Assembly (NCBI GenBank): GCA_017551625.1
Contig: JAFZLF010000052.1
Coordinates: forward strand, 1-64,000
Length of the DNA stretch: 64,000 bases
Source: Clostridiales bacterium
Lineage (GTDB): Bacteria > Bacillota > Clostridia > Saccharofermentanales > Saccharofermentanaceae
Direction of reading: 5' to 3'
The notes beneath the pieces are model-generated. The model had not been told where the DNA came from. It did no database searches and saw only the letters and a list, made by a program, of their open reading frames with translations. Every line of letters starts with the position of its first letter. Within the stretch, counting starts at the first letter, position 1. Below, piece by piece: positions 35,632 to 45,417 of this stretch. A program made the position numbers and the translations under genes.

Positions 35632-35662
35632 AAAAAAGACGCCCCTGAATCTCAGGAGCGTC
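35632..35662 (-). terminator. Rho-independent terminator of the HerA-type ATPase gene
   Basis: On the minus strand an 11-bp stem GACGCTCCTGA / TCAGGGGCGTC (one G-U pair, 3-nt loop) is followed by TTTTTT. It sits ~80 bp past the stop of the ATPase gene. Confidence 0.9.
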
Positions 35663-35741
35663 CGATGATCAAATATGAATATGTCCCAAAAACAGGATTT
35701 CGGTCCCAGCCGTTGTTCCGGTCCCCTCCGGCTCTCACAGC

Positions 35742-37355
35742 TTACAGCCTCGGCGTGTCGTTGTACTGCGTTCTGTCGCACTTATTAACGTGGATGAAGA
35801 CGTTGTGCAGGAGGTTGACGCTCGTCAGGATCACTTCGCCCTGATTGAGCTTCCGGACATGCTTCATCGCGTAATCGTCAAGGTGATTCTCGACGGCGTG
35901 GATCTCGTCGTTCAGCATGAGACGGTGGATCAGCATCGTACCGACCTGCCCGAAAAGCACTGGAGACACGTCTTTCGGATTCTGTGTCGTCAGGTAGAGG
36001 AACACACCCTTACGACGGCCCTCTCTGGCGATCAGCGTCAGTCCTCCGTGGAACTCTCTCTCAGAATATCTGGACTTCGCATATCTGTGCACCTCATCGA
36101 TAAAGAATACGAATGGGTAGGTATCCTGCTGCGCCATAACGAAATTACTCAGAAGGTCGATGACCATGCCGCCGACACCTTCCGCCGCGCCGAGCGCGGA
36201 AGTATCGATGTAGAGGCTCTCCTCCGGACGATGCACGAAGTCATCCACCACATCGAGGAGATTGTTCATATTCGGGTCATTCGAGAAGAACGTCAGGAAA
36301 CGCGTATTCGTCATCTGATACTGGATCTTCTTCACGAAAGAAGCATTGGCGTTCGCCTTCAGCGCATCGTAACGGAAACGGAAGTTATAATCATTGTCAC
36401 GATCCGGCTCACAGACCGCCTCCGCCTGGATCTGCTCCGGCAGGAGTTCGATATTAAAGTCAGTATCTTCGTTGGAAACAGACGCGAGATTCTCCTGGAC
36501 TTCGTCGATATTCGCACCGACCTTATAGTAGTAGGAATCATCGCCGATCTTCTTCATGAAACGAAGCGACGTGATCGCCTCTGCCAGCACGGCGCCCTGC
36601 CCGCTGTTCTCCGCCTCGAAGAGCTTCTCCCACTGTTCCATCGTGATCTTACTCGGAGAGATCGTCGTATCGATACCCAGCGTCAGTTTCACACACTCAT
36701 CGCTCGTAAAAGCATGCCGGTACTCACCCGTCGGATCGATGATCAGCGCCTTCTTTTTGGTACGGATCAGCTTATCAAGGATCGCCAGCGCCGTGGTGGA
36801 CTTACCACTGTTCGTCGCGCCGATGCACATCAGGTGACGGTTAAAGAGCGTACTCGGCTTGAGCGACACCGACGCCTGCGCAGAACGGTTAAGATATGTC
36901 GCAAATGACGGCAGCGCCGGCTCATCATCCTGAGAGAACTCGAGGGACTGGATAAAGAGCGAGTACACAATATCCGGAGCGATATAGACCTTATCGGTAA
37001 TACCGAGCGTCTTAAAGCCCGCAAGCGCGAAGCGATTGGAATCCGGAGTCATGACCGCCAGCGTATCGATGCAGATCTCATGATAGCCCTGCGCCTTGCC
37101 GTCGGCCTGCTCGGAGACATTCTTTCTCGAGGACTTATTCTCGAAGACTTCACCGAGGAAAACGCCCACGGTCGAGTCGACCAGGACGAAATAGTTGATC
37201 GTATTCGGAAGGTATGTACTGTTGAACTTACTACGGTCATTCATCGCATCGATGTTCTCGATCTGCGCGATGCAGCTGCTCCTGTAAACCTGAGTGACTT
37301 TGCCGAGATAGTAGTCCTGGAGATTTAATCCTTCGTAAAGCGCGTCTAGTGTCAT
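35742..37355 (-). CDS. HerA/VirB4-type ATP-binding protein (DUF87-like)
   Basis: A 537-aa protein. The start MTLDALYEGL has GGGGAGG 8 nt upstream; the longer open frame is not supported. A HAS-barrel-like N-terminus (~1-150) precedes Walker A GATNSGKST (179-187), Walker B FFIDEVH, and a sensor/arginine region AREGRRKG...TTQNPKDV. This is the HerA hexameric translocase architecture. Partner nuclease NurA is not adjacent. A terminator follows and the 63-bp element array lies beyond it. Confidence 0.88.
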   Translation of the reverse strand: MTLDALYEGLNLQDYYLGKVTQVYRSSCIAQIENIDAMNDRSKFNSTYLPNTINYFVLVDSTVGVFLGEVFENKSSRKNVSEQADGKAQGYHEICIDTLAVMTPDSNRFALAGFKTLGITDKVYIAPDIVYSLFIQSLEFSQDDEPALPSFATYLNRSAQASVSLKPSTLFNRHLMCIGATNSGKSTTALAILDKLIRTKKKALIIDPTGEYRHAFTSDECVKLTLGIDTTISPSKITMEQWEKLFEAENSGQGAVLAEAITSLRFMKKIGDDSYYYKVGANIDEVQENLASVSNEDTDFNIELLPEQIQAEAVCEPDRDNDYNFRFRYDALKANANASFVKKIQYQMTNTRFLTFFSNDPNMNNLLDVVDDFVHRPEESLYIDTSALGAAEGVGGMVIDLLSNFVMAQQDTYPFVFFIDEVHRYAKSRYSEREFHGGLTLIAREGRRKGVFLYLTTQNPKDVSPVLFGQVGTMLIHRLMLNDEIHAVENHLDDYAMKHVRKLNQGEVILTSVNLLHNVFIHVNKCDRTQYNDTPRL

Positions 37356-37551
37356 TTCATGCCTCCCCTGAAGTTCGTAAACGAGTCGCGGCCACAAACA
37401 GCCTCTTAATATTATAAACTATGAAGGGGCAATTGTGCCAATGAATTATTCGTAACGAATGTGAACAATCGATAAATACCCCTACTCGCGTCGGTCTCCG
37501 CGCAAGAAGCGCTATTCATGCGTCAAAAGCACTTGCCCCGCGGCCATATCG

Positions 37552-38070
37552 TCACTTGAGATCCTCGTCGGGGATCTTCTTTCTTTCGTCGACGAATTCG
37601 CGGAAGTCGTTGATCGCCTTCTTCTCGTTCTCAGTGATGCCGTCCGTGGTCTCTGCGATACGGACCATATCCTCCACGAAACTGTCGAGCACCTCCGGCT
37701 CGATGCGGTTGAGATACCGCTTGATGTTTGTAAAATACGTTCCCTTATCCCGCAGGATCATTTGAAGCTCCGCGCGATACTGCGACCCGGAGTTCGGGTT
37801 ATTGAGAAGATCCTCGCACATACCGTCGATGATCGCCATCTCGTCATCCGACACCCCGTCAATCTTCGCGATGTAATAGCAAAGCGCTATGCGGACCAGA
37901 TCAATATACGCCTCGTCATGGATCGGCTTGCCCGCCGTTCTCTTGAGGCACTTCTCATCGACGCCCGGCGCCCGGTGCGGATCGACGATCCCTTCCGTCA
38001 CATACGTATTGCCATAATTCCAGTTCAGCGCATTTCTGATCGATCCCGGAAAACCGCCGCTACTCCACAT
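37552..38070 (-). CDS. TerB-like protein
   Basis: A 172-aa protein. The start MWSSGGFPG has GGGAGG 8 nt upstream; the frame extends in TTG-start form further. Residues ~60-165 contain two similar helical halves, each with an acidic turn: IAKIDGVSDDEMAII and ETTDGITENEKKAIN. This matches the TerB/TerB-like fold of tellurite-resistance and stress systems. The first ~55 residues are Asn/Gly-rich. It has no other ter genes near. The neighbours (HerA-type ATPase downstream, ABC exporters upstream) are not obviously linked. Confidence 0.7.
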   Translation of the reverse strand: MWSSGGFPGSIRNALNWNYGNTYVTEGIVDPHRAPGVDEKCLKRTAGKPIHDEAYIDLVRIALCYYIAKIDGVSDDEMAIIDGMCEDLLNNPNSGSQYRAELQMILRDKGTYFTNIKRYLNRIEPEVLDSFVEDMVRIAETTDGITENEKKAINDFREFVDERKKIPDEDLK

Positions 38071-38241
38071 ATTCATATCCTCCCGTTTCAAGAACCATTC
38101 TCAAAAATGATTATAATGCTTCCCTTCACGATTAGACAAGATAGTACCGCGTGGCGTGCGCCGGGGCGCTGCCACGCGCTTTTTAGACAAGATAGTTATG
38201 CGCCTTGCCCCGCGCATAACAGCACGATGTTGCAGATTCTC

Positions 38242-40056
38242 TCACACCAAATAGTTATGCGCTTGCCTGTCGAACATCTCGCGGTAGCGGCCGTTTCGCG
38301 CCATGAGCTCATCGTGCGTCCCCTGCTCGATGATCCGCCCGTGTTCGAAGAGATAGATCCGGTCGGCCATGCGCGTCGTCGACAGACGGTGCGAGATGAA
38401 GATGACCGTATTGTCGCCAGCGTTCTCGATGAGGTTCTTATTGAGCTTATACTCCGAGACCGGGTCGAGCGCCGAAGACGGCTCGTCGAGGATCGACACC
38501 GCGCGGTCGTCATTACGGAGGAACACACGCGAGATCGCGATCTTCTGCCCTTCGCCGCCGGAGAGGTTCACGCCGTCATCGTCAAATTCCCGCGTCAGAG
38601 GGGTATGGATCCCATTAGGCAGCGACTCCAGTTTTCTCGAAAAATCAGCCTTCTTCAGAGCCTGAATAACGTCCTCTTCGTCCCCGTCTCTCACTTTACG
38701 AAGCAGCACATTTTCCGCGATCGTCGCCGCGTAGATGTTGTAGTCCTGGAAGACCGCAGAGATCTTCTTTCGATACTCACGGGTATTATACTGCCGGATA
38801 TCGTGCCCGCCGTACGAGATGCTCCCGGACGACACATCGTAGAGACGCATCAGGAGCTTCACAAACGTGGTCTTTCCCGCGCCGTTCTCGCCGACGATCG
38901 CGATCTTCTCACCCGGACGGATCTCGATCGAGATATCCTTAAGCGTATCCTCCTCCGTATTCGGATAGCGGAACGAAACACGCGAGAGCGCCAGCGGTTC
39001 CGAGCCCTTCTCCGGCGTGAGGCCGTCCGCCACCTCGATATTCGGCTCATACTCGAGGAGCTTGATCAGCTTATCCCCGTACTGCCCGATCACCTGAAAA
39101 TCCACCAGGCAGTAGTTGATCTCGTTGAGGTTTCTTCTCACGTAGTTCGCCGCATTGTTCGCCGATGCCACTTCCCCAAGCGCGATCGACTTGACGACCA
39201 GCGCGAGATAACCGAGGTACGCCGGGATGCAGAAAAACGAGAAAAGCGTAAACACCGAGATCCAGTTCAGAAGCGACACCCACGTCAGGGGCGGTCCGTA
39301 CTTTCTGCCCTCGTCCGCCGCCTCATCGAGCGCCTCGTCGAACTGCAGACGCAGAGGACCACGGACATCCGTGAGTTTACACTCCTTGGCAAACTCCGGC
39401 TGATAGAAGACACGCTTACTGTACTCGGCCTTACGGAGTTTCTTTCTGTACTCGACCCACCATGTATAGTTGATCTTCTCGATCTTAAACCTCGTAAGCA
39501 GATTGACGACAAATCCCGCGATCGGGAAAAGCGCCAGCACCGGGTCGATGGTGAGGATCATGGCGGACGCCACGAAGAGCGCCACCGAACCGCCGATGAT
39601 TTTACTGACGACCGTCACCGCGTCCGCGATCAGCTCGTCGGCCCGCTGCGAGACGATCGCATAGGTATCGTAGTTCTCCGGATCATCATAGAAGATGAGA
39701 TCCTTCTTACTGTTCTTCTCCGCGAGGTCACGCTGGATCCTCCCCGAGAGCGGGATCAGCTTCGCCTTCGCCCACTCGTTCAGAAGTTGGTGGATCCACT
39801 CCATCGAGACGACGATCAGAAGCGAGATCAGAAGAAGCGCCATGATCCGGTTAAACGTCATATCCCCGGTAAGTCCGTTGATGATGAGCTTGAGGATAAA
39901 GGTATCGTTCGCCGCCATGCCGGAAAGCAGAAGGATATTGAGTATCATGATCCTCGCGATCAGGGGGCGGTCATACCGCGCCGCATAACGGATCAGATAC
40001 GTGACGTTGCGGATCATGGTCCGGATCGAGATCTTCTCTTCCATTTTCTTACTCAT
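38242..40056 (-). CDS. ABC transporter, fused permease/ATPase (subunit 2)
   Basis: A 604-aa protein. Six-helix exporter membrane domain (~20-340), then an ATPase with Walker A (GENGAGKTT), LSGGEGQKIAISRV signature, and Walker B SILDEPSSALDP. All ATPase residues look functional. The start overlaps the stop of the upstream partner by 8 bp. The pair is likely a heterodimeric exporter; LSGGE in place of LSGGQ is common in such clostridial exporters. Substrate unknown, no peptide precursor gene was found nearby. Confidence 0.9.
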   Translation of the reverse strand: MSKKMEEKISIRTMIRNVTYLIRYAARYDRPLIARIMILNILLLSGMAANDTFILKLIINGLTGDMTFNRIMALLLISLLIVVSMEWIHQLLNEWAKAKLIPLSGRIQRDLAEKNSKKDLIFYDDPENYDTYAIVSQRADELIADAVTVVSKIIGGSVALFVASAMILTIDPVLALFPIAGFVVNLLTRFKIEKINYTWWVEYRKKLRKAEYSKRVFYQPEFAKECKLTDVRGPLRLQFDEALDEAADEGRKYGPPLTWVSLLNWISVFTLFSFFCIPAYLGYLALVVKSIALGEVASANNAANYVRRNLNEINYCLVDFQVIGQYGDKLIKLLEYEPNIEVADGLTPEKGSEPLALSRVSFRYPNTEEDTLKDISIEIRPGEKIAIVGENGAGKTTFVKLLMRLYDVSSGSISYGGHDIRQYNTREYRKKISAVFQDYNIYAATIAENVLLRKVRDGDEEDVIQALKKADFSRKLESLPNGIHTPLTREFDDDGVNLSGGEGQKIAISRVFLRNDDRAVSILDEPSSALDPVSEYKLNKNLIENAGDNTVIFISHRLSTTRMADRIYLFEHGRIIEQGTHDELMARNGRYREMFDRQAHNYLV

Positions 40057-41881
40057 AGAAAGCCTCCGCTCCCCGGAGCATCTCCTCCGGCAGACTCTCC
40101 TGATAGTTCTCCGCCTGCAGCATAAACATCTCGTAATAGTGCCCGCCCTGCGCCATCAGTTCTTCGTGCGAGCCCTGCTCGACGACCGAGCCGTCCTTCA
40201 TCATGAAGATCTTATCCGCCATACGCGCCGACGACAGGCGGTGCGAGATGAACACCACACCACGGCCTTCCGACAGACGCATCATGTTGTTGTACATGTT
40301 ATATTCCGCGAGCGGGTCGAGCGCCGACGACGGCTCATCGAGGATGACCATATCCGGTTGCTGCGCGAAGACGCGCGCGATCGCGATCTTCTGCGCCTGG
40401 CCGCCCGAAGGGATAAAACCCTCCTCATCAAATTCCCGGCTGACGATCGTGTCGAGGCCCTTCACGAGCCCCGGATGCGATACATCAAACTGCGCATCGG
40501 CAAGCGCCCGGCGCGCCATCTCATAGTCCGCCTCATCCGAGGGACGCCGCATCAGGACGTTCTCCACGAGCGGCATCGCGAAGACCTGCAGATCCTGAAA
40601 CACCGTTCCGAAGCGTTTCCGGTACGCATCGTCGTCGATCTCACCGATATCCACGCCATTTACGAGGATCTTCCCCGAGGTCACCGGATACAGTCCCATG
40701 AGGAGCTTGATGAGCGTCGTCTTCCCCGCGCCGTTATACCCGACGATCGCGAGCTTCTCGCCCTTATGCCACAGGAAACTCACTCCCCGGATCGTACTTG
40801 TTTTCGCACCGGGATAGGTAAATGAAACATCCTTCAGCTCGATACTTCTGATCTCGCCGATATCTCTCTTACCCTCGTCCTTCACACGGTCCGTCTCCAG
40901 AAAATCTTTGAGGTTCTTAAAAAGCCGCGACTCGTTCGTCAGATAGATCCGGTTCTCGACCGCGTGCTTGAGCTGGTCCGTCGAGAACGCCATCGCCGAA
41001 ATCATGGCCACATAGCTCGAAAGATCCGTCACATCACCGCTCTTGACGCGGGCCGCCACATAGAAGTAGGCCGCGATCCCGGCAAGCACGGAGTAACTGC
41101 CCTTCATGAGGAAAGAGTAAAAAGCCGAGCGCATCCGGTAGGAAAGCGAGACCTCACCCATCTTCTCGACGGCCTGCTCCTGCTTATCGAGCATGATCGA
41201 ATTAATATCGAAGAGACGGATCTCCGACGCGTACTTCTTCTCGTAGTAGACACGCTTGACATAGTCGGCCGTGCGTTTGTCGCGGGTGATCGCTTTTTCC
41301 CGGTCATAATTGCACTGGCCGTTCTTCTTGCCGAAATACAGGCTCACCGCCATCGGGATGATCATAAAGACCAGCAGCACCGGATCGACCATCACCACGA
41401 TCACGAGCGACATGATCGTCGCCCCGACGTTACCGATATAGACACCCGTCCGGATCGACAGGTCGATCGCCTGCTCGGCGCAGCGGTCGAGCGCACGCAC
41501 ATAGCGGTCATAGAACTCCGGCGACTCATAGTCCGAGAGCGTCAGGCTGTCCGAGATATCCATCACACGGTGGAAGATATGCCGGTAGACCTCCGGCATC
41601 TTGATCTTCCTATACGTCTCGTACCAGCCGCAGATAAAGTGGATGCATACGTGCCCGAAGCACGCCACAGCGAGGAAAGTCACAAGTTTACTATACGCGA
41701 TATTGTGCTCGATGCAGTTAAAGATGTACTTCGTCAGGTACACGAAGAAGAACACGTAGAAGATCTGTTCGATCGAGTTCTTAAAGAGCGTAAACGGAAG
41801 CAGCAGCCGGTCCGCGTCCCAGACCTGCCGGAGCGCATATCGGAGCTGTTTCCACGTGCTTTCTTTTTTCTTTGCGCTCAT
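40049..41881 (-). CDS. ABC transporter, fused permease/ATPase (subunit 1)
   Basis: A 610-aa protein. The start MSAKKKEST has GGGGGATG upstream; a longer frame begins at MDIHFSVGD with a weaker site. Membrane domain ~30-340; Walker A GYNGAGKTT, signature PSGGQAQKIAIARVF (Pro instead of Leu), and Walker B MVILDEPSSALDP. Its 3' end overlaps the start of subunit 2. Same substrate uncertainty as the partner. The Wzt ATPase gene is 107 bp upstream. Confidence 0.9.
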   Translation of the reverse strand: MSAKKKESTWKQLRYALRQVWDADRLLLPFTLFKNSIEQIFYVFFFVYLTKYIFNCIEHNIAYSKLVTFLAVACFGHVCIHFICGWYETYRKIKMPEVYRHIFHRVMDISDSLTLSDYESPEFYDRYVRALDRCAEQAIDLSIRTGVYIGNVGATIMSLVIVVMVDPVLLVFMIIPMAVSLYFGKKNGQCNYDREKAITRDKRTADYVKRVYYEKKYASEIRLFDINSIMLDKQEQAVEKMGEVSLSYRMRSAFYSFLMKGSYSVLAGIAAYFYVAARVKSGDVTDLSSYVAMISAMAFSTDQLKHAVENRIYLTNESRLFKNLKDFLETDRVKDEGKRDIGEIRSIELKDVSFTYPGAKTSTIRGVSFLWHKGEKLAIVGYNGAGKTTLIKLLMGLYPVTSGKILVNGVDIGEIDDDAYRKRFGTVFQDLQVFAMPLVENVLMRRPSDEADYEMARRALADAQFDVSHPGLVKGLDTIVSREFDEEGFIPSGGQAQKIAIARVFAQQPDMVILDEPSSALDPLAEYNMYNNMMRLSEGRGVVFISHRLSSARMADKIFMMKDGSVVEQGSHEELMAQGGHYYEMFMLQAENYQESLPEEMLRGAEAFYE

Positions 41882-41988
41882 ATCGGCCGCATCCCCCACG
41901 GAAAAATGTATGTCCATCTTACCACTACTTCCGTAAAAGAGGACCTGGATTATACTGCGCGGCTAAAAAACGTGCCTACAGATTCTCC

Positions 41989-43263
41989 TTATACCACCTT
42001 CGGCGGCGCCAGCCGGATGTTGCCGAGCTTAGATGAATCCCATCTGGGATCGATCAGAGAAGAGTATTTCTTCTCGAAAGAAAGCCCCTCCCTGGACTCG
42101 AGACCGATGCCCGCATTCCCCTCTACGCTGTAGAGGAAAGTAAAGACAGTCTGATATCGTCCCTGTGTGAGTTCCGGGAGATCATACTCCAGCACGATGC
42201 TTGCTTCCTGCCCCGATTTACCGGACAGGAAACGCTCCTTGAGGGAGGTCGCGATCGGGCGTCCGTCCGGCGCGCGCAGATCCAGTCGGAAAGAGATCCC
42301 CTCACTGTCCTCGAGATACTTGAAATCCAGGCGGATCCGGATCGGCTCTTCATCGTGAAAAATCGCATTATTCTTCCCCGGAAATGACGCACGGAGCAGC
42401 TGGACCGCATGTCTCCACGGCTTTCTCTTCATGACTGTATCCGTATAGTCAATGCTCGTCGCCGTCTCGACATCGTTCTCCAGATAGTGGCTGATCGCAT
42501 CGGGAGTTGCGCCGTCGTACACGATATGCCCGTGGTCCATCACGATGCACCGGTTACAGAGCTCCGAGACCGTCGGGAGCAGATGACTGACATACAGGAC
42601 CGTCCGGTGTTCCTGCTTCGCGAGTTCTTTCATGCGGGAGATACACTTCTTATGGAAGGCCACATCGCCCACGGCCAGGACCTCGTCCATGATCATGATC
42701 TCCGCATCCAGGAAAGCGGCAACCGAGAAAGCGAGCTTGACATACATGCCGGAAGAATACCTCTTGACCGGCGTATCGATAAACTGTCCGCACTCGGAGA
42801 ACTCGATGATGTCGTCGATCTTCGAGGCGACCTCACGGCGGCTCATCCCGAGGATCGCGCCATTAAGGTAGATATTCTCGCGTCCGGTCAGCTCACCGTG
42901 GAAGCCCGTGCCGACTTCGAGCATGGACGCGATCCGTCCGTTATAGGAGATCGTGCCGGCCGTCGGCGCCGTGATCCTGCAGAGCAGTTTCAGAAGAGTC
43001 GACTTCCCGGCTCCGTTTCTTCCGATGATGCCGAGCGTCTCCCCCTTCTCGATGTCCAGATTGATATCCTGAAGCGCCCAGAAGGTATCGCCGATCTTCA
43101 GAGACTGGTTCAGCTGGCTCCGTCCGATCTTCTTCGTCGGATCCTCCTGATGCCTCATCCGGGCTCCGAGGCGCTGCAGATCCTCCCGCAGCGTCGTACT
43201 GCCGATCATGCCCAGCCGGTACTGCTTCGAAACATTTTCAAATCTGATGATCGATTCTCCCAT
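41989..43263 (-). CDS. wzt: Polysaccharide/teichoic-acid ABC exporter ATPase (Wzt/TagH-like)
   Basis: A 424-aa protein. The ATPase domain (~1-255) has Walker A GRNGAGKST, the RYSSGMYVKLAFSVA signature of the ABC-2 glycan exporter class, and Walker B IMIMDEVLAVGD. The C-terminal ~150 residues form a separate beta-rich domain (SFPGKNNAIFHDEEPIRIRLDF), like the Wzt carbohydrate-binding domain that recognises the chain end. It follows the permease gene after 10 bp. No glycosyltransferases lie in the window, so substrate synthesis is elsewhere. Confidence 0.9.
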   Translation of the reverse strand: MGESIIRFENVSKQYRLGMIGSTTLREDLQRLGARMRHQEDPTKKIGRSQLNQSLKIGDTFWALQDINLDIEKGETLGIIGRNGAGKSTLLKLLCRITAPTAGTISYNGRIASMLEVGTGFHGELTGRENIYLNGAILGMSRREVASKIDDIIEFSECGQFIDTPVKRYSSGMYVKLAFSVAAFLDAEIMIMDEVLAVGDVAFHKKCISRMKELAKQEHRTVLYVSHLLPTVSELCNRCIVMDHGHIVYDGATPDAISHYLENDVETATSIDYTDTVMKRKPWRHAVQLLRASFPGKNNAIFHDEEPIRIRLDFKYLEDSEGISFRLDLRAPDGRPIATSLKERFLSGKSGQEASIVLEYDLPELTQGRYQTVFTFLYSVEGNAGIGLESREGLSFEKKYSSLIDPRWDSSKLGNIRLAPPKVV

Positions 43264-43273
43264 AGTCCCCCCT

Positions 43274-44134
43274 TTAGATCGTATCCATAAAGGATCTTTC
43301 TACTTTCCGGAACAGTTTCAATCCGAGCAGCAGCGCCAGCAGTGTGATCAGCCAGCTCAGACAGTAATAACCGATATGGAAATACCCCACGCCGAAGAAC
43401 GCATATCGGAAGATGACGATCACCATCGTCACCGGATTGAACATATACAGTGGATAGAATCGCTCCGGGATCATGGAAAGGCCATAAGCGACCGGTGTTC
43501 CGTAGAGCCACAGCTGCATACCGAACTCCATAAGATGGATGAGATCGCGGTACTTCGTCGTCACCGAGGCCACGATCAGACCAAAAGCCATCCCCATCAG
43601 GATCAGCTGGAGAAGAAGAAGCGGAAGCAATAACAGATAGCCGCTCACGTGTATCCCGTAGCCGCCGCTCAGCGCAAAATACAGATAGAATCCCAGAAAC
43701 ATGACGAAGCGGATAACAAAGGGGATCAGGTTAGAAAGCGCCGTAGAAACAGGCATGATCAGCCTCGGGAAATACACTTTGCCGAAGATACGGGAATTGG
43801 CAAGGAAAGTATTCGCCGTTTTTGTCACGGTCTGCGAGAACAGTGACCAGCAGATCGTACCGGCCAGATAGAAGAGAAAACCCGGGATCAGGATCTGCTG
43901 AGCTGCGGCCGAGTCAGACGTCGTCAGTTTCGCCAGATTCCCGAAGATCACATTAAAGACGATCGTCGTCAGAAGCGGCTGGATGATCGCCCACAGCGGC
44001 CCGAGGATCGTCTGCTTATATGCGACGACGAAATCACGCTTGACGAACAGGAAGATCAGATCCCGGTATCTGACCAGATCCCGCAGATTCAGCTGTGTCC
44101 CGTGTTTGGGCGTGATAACTGTCTCGTACTTCAT
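43274..44134 (-). CDS. wzm: Polysaccharide/teichoic-acid ABC exporter permease (Wzm/TagG-like)
   Basis: A 286-aa protein. The start MKYETVIT has GAGGAGAAAG upstream. Six membrane helices; the family's N-terminal amphipathic stretch RYRDLIFLFVKRDFVVAYKQTILGPLWAIIQP is conserved. With the Wzt ATPase it forms the exporter for undecaprenol-linked glycans. A lipoprotein gene precedes it on the same strand. Confidence 0.9.
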   Translation of the reverse strand: MKYETVITPKHGTQLNLRDLVRYRDLIFLFVKRDFVVAYKQTILGPLWAIIQPLLTTIVFNVIFGNLAKLTTSDSAAAQQILIPGFLFYLAGTICWSLFSQTVTKTANTFLANSRIFGKVYFPRLIMPVSTALSNLIPFVIRFVMFLGFYLYFALSGGYGIHVSGYLLLLPLLLLQLILMGMAFGLIVASVTTKYRDLIHLMEFGMQLWLYGTPVAYGLSMIPERFYPLYMFNPVTMVIVIFRYAFFGVGYFHIGYYCLSWLITLLALLLGLKLFRKVERSFMDTI

Positions 44135-44177
44135 TCTTTCTCCTCTGCAGAAGACGCTAACTGTCAACCTTCTCCGC

Positions 44178-45338
44178 TTACGCGTTCGCGATCAGGTTCG
44201 TGATCGACAGATTCAGCTCGCCGTTATAGCCCCAGTAGCTGATCTCGCACGGCACGCCGTCGATATCCACATAGACATACCGGTAGTTCGCATCGGAATC
44301 ACCATCCGGATACGTGATATCATAACCATTCTCACGGAGGACATCATCGATCGCCTGGCAGGCCGATTCCTCATCCGAGCTCACGAGCTTCGATACGATC
44401 TTGACATAGGTCTCTTCCTTATTCAGAGTGATATCCGCTTCTTCACTGTCACTCGGGAGAGTCGGAAGTCCGCTTCCGGACCATGTATACTCATCCGGCC
44501 AGATCCCCTGCTCGAGGCATCCGTAGAACCTACCGAAGTCGACCTTGTAAGCATCAGACATGCCGTAGTTGTCGCACTCTTCCTTAAGCATCGCATAGTA
44601 CTGATCATCCGAGTAATTGTCGATGAATCCGTTATCCTTGATCTTGAGCGTGATAAAGGACACCGGCGCGCCGTCCTCTACGAACAGCAGATCGTAGTAA
44701 CCGGACACATAGACATCAGGGTTGATGCTGATATCTCCCCAGTACCAGTCCGGATCATTCGGATCCGTAAGTTCGGTCCTTACGACCTCATCCGGCAGAG
44801 CCTCTACATACTCTTCCGTGTAATAATCCGCGTAATTGTGATGCGGTACGAGATATGCCGTAAGCGTATCCGGCACACTAGGGGCCAGATAAATCTCGAT
44901 GTGATCCGTATTCTCGAACATGCAGCGGATGAATACCTGTCGGAAACTCTTCGCCTGCATCGCAGGTGTTCCCGAGGTCGGACTCAGCAGGCACACGCCA
45001 TCCACGAACGTATCGTTCGACCCTCCGATCACCCACATGATGCCCGGGATCATATTACTCTGCGCGATACTCGCATCCGGATCGACGATGCCGTCCCATC
45101 CATCACTCGAAGACTCATCGCTCGCTTCAGTATCCTCAGTATCATCGGGATCTTCGTCCGAAGTTACGTCTTCGTCGTCATCTTCGTCATCTTCGTCCTC
45201 ATCCTCGTCTTCTACTTCTTCCTGTTCGTCTTTTTCTTTTTTCGATTTCTTCGTGGTCTCCTCCGACTTGCTGCACGCGGTCATCGAGAGCACCAGCGCC
45301 AGGGACAGAAGGATCCCCATGATTTTCTTTGAAGCCAT
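44178..45338 (-). CDS. Lipoprotein, unknown function
   Basis: A 386-aa protein. The start MASKKIMG has GGGAGGAAT upstream. Lipobox LSMTAC near residue 22, then an extremely acidic linker (Glu/Asp runs to ~70, then Ser/Asp/Thr), then a folded C-terminal domain rich in aromatic and acidic residues. It precedes the wzm-wzt exporter by 43 bp on the same strand, so it may be cotranscribed; whether it relates to glycan export is unknown. Confidence 0.78.
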   Translation of the reverse strand: MASKKIMGILLSLALVLSMTACSKSEETTKKSKKEKDEQEEVEDEDEDEDDEDDDEDVTSDEDPDDTEDTEASDESSSDGWDGIVDPDASIAQSNMIPGIMWVIGGSNDTFVDGVCLLSPTSGTPAMQAKSFRQVFIRCMFENTDHIEIYLAPSVPDTLTAYLVPHHNYADYYTEEYVEALPDEVVRTELTDPNDPDWYWGDISINPDVYVSGYYDLLFVEDGAPVSFITLKIKDNGFIDNYSDDQYYAMLKEECDNYGMSDAYKVDFGRFYGCLEQGIWPDEYTWSGSGLPTLPSDSEEADITLNKEETYVKIVSKLVSSDEESACQAIDDVLRENGYDITYPDGDSDANYRYVYVDIDGVPCEISYWGYNGELNLSITNLIANA

Positions 45339-45417
45339 ATAATTCCTCCCAAAATTTCTCAAACTTCCTTTAGATTATAGCATGAATTATATCTTCTTCA
45401 AAATCACTGTGGCCTTC

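Noticed and set aside
38242..41881. Peptide or lantibiotic export operon
   Set aside because: The ABC pair resembles such exporters, but no precursor peptide, modification enzyme or protease was found in neighbouring gaps.
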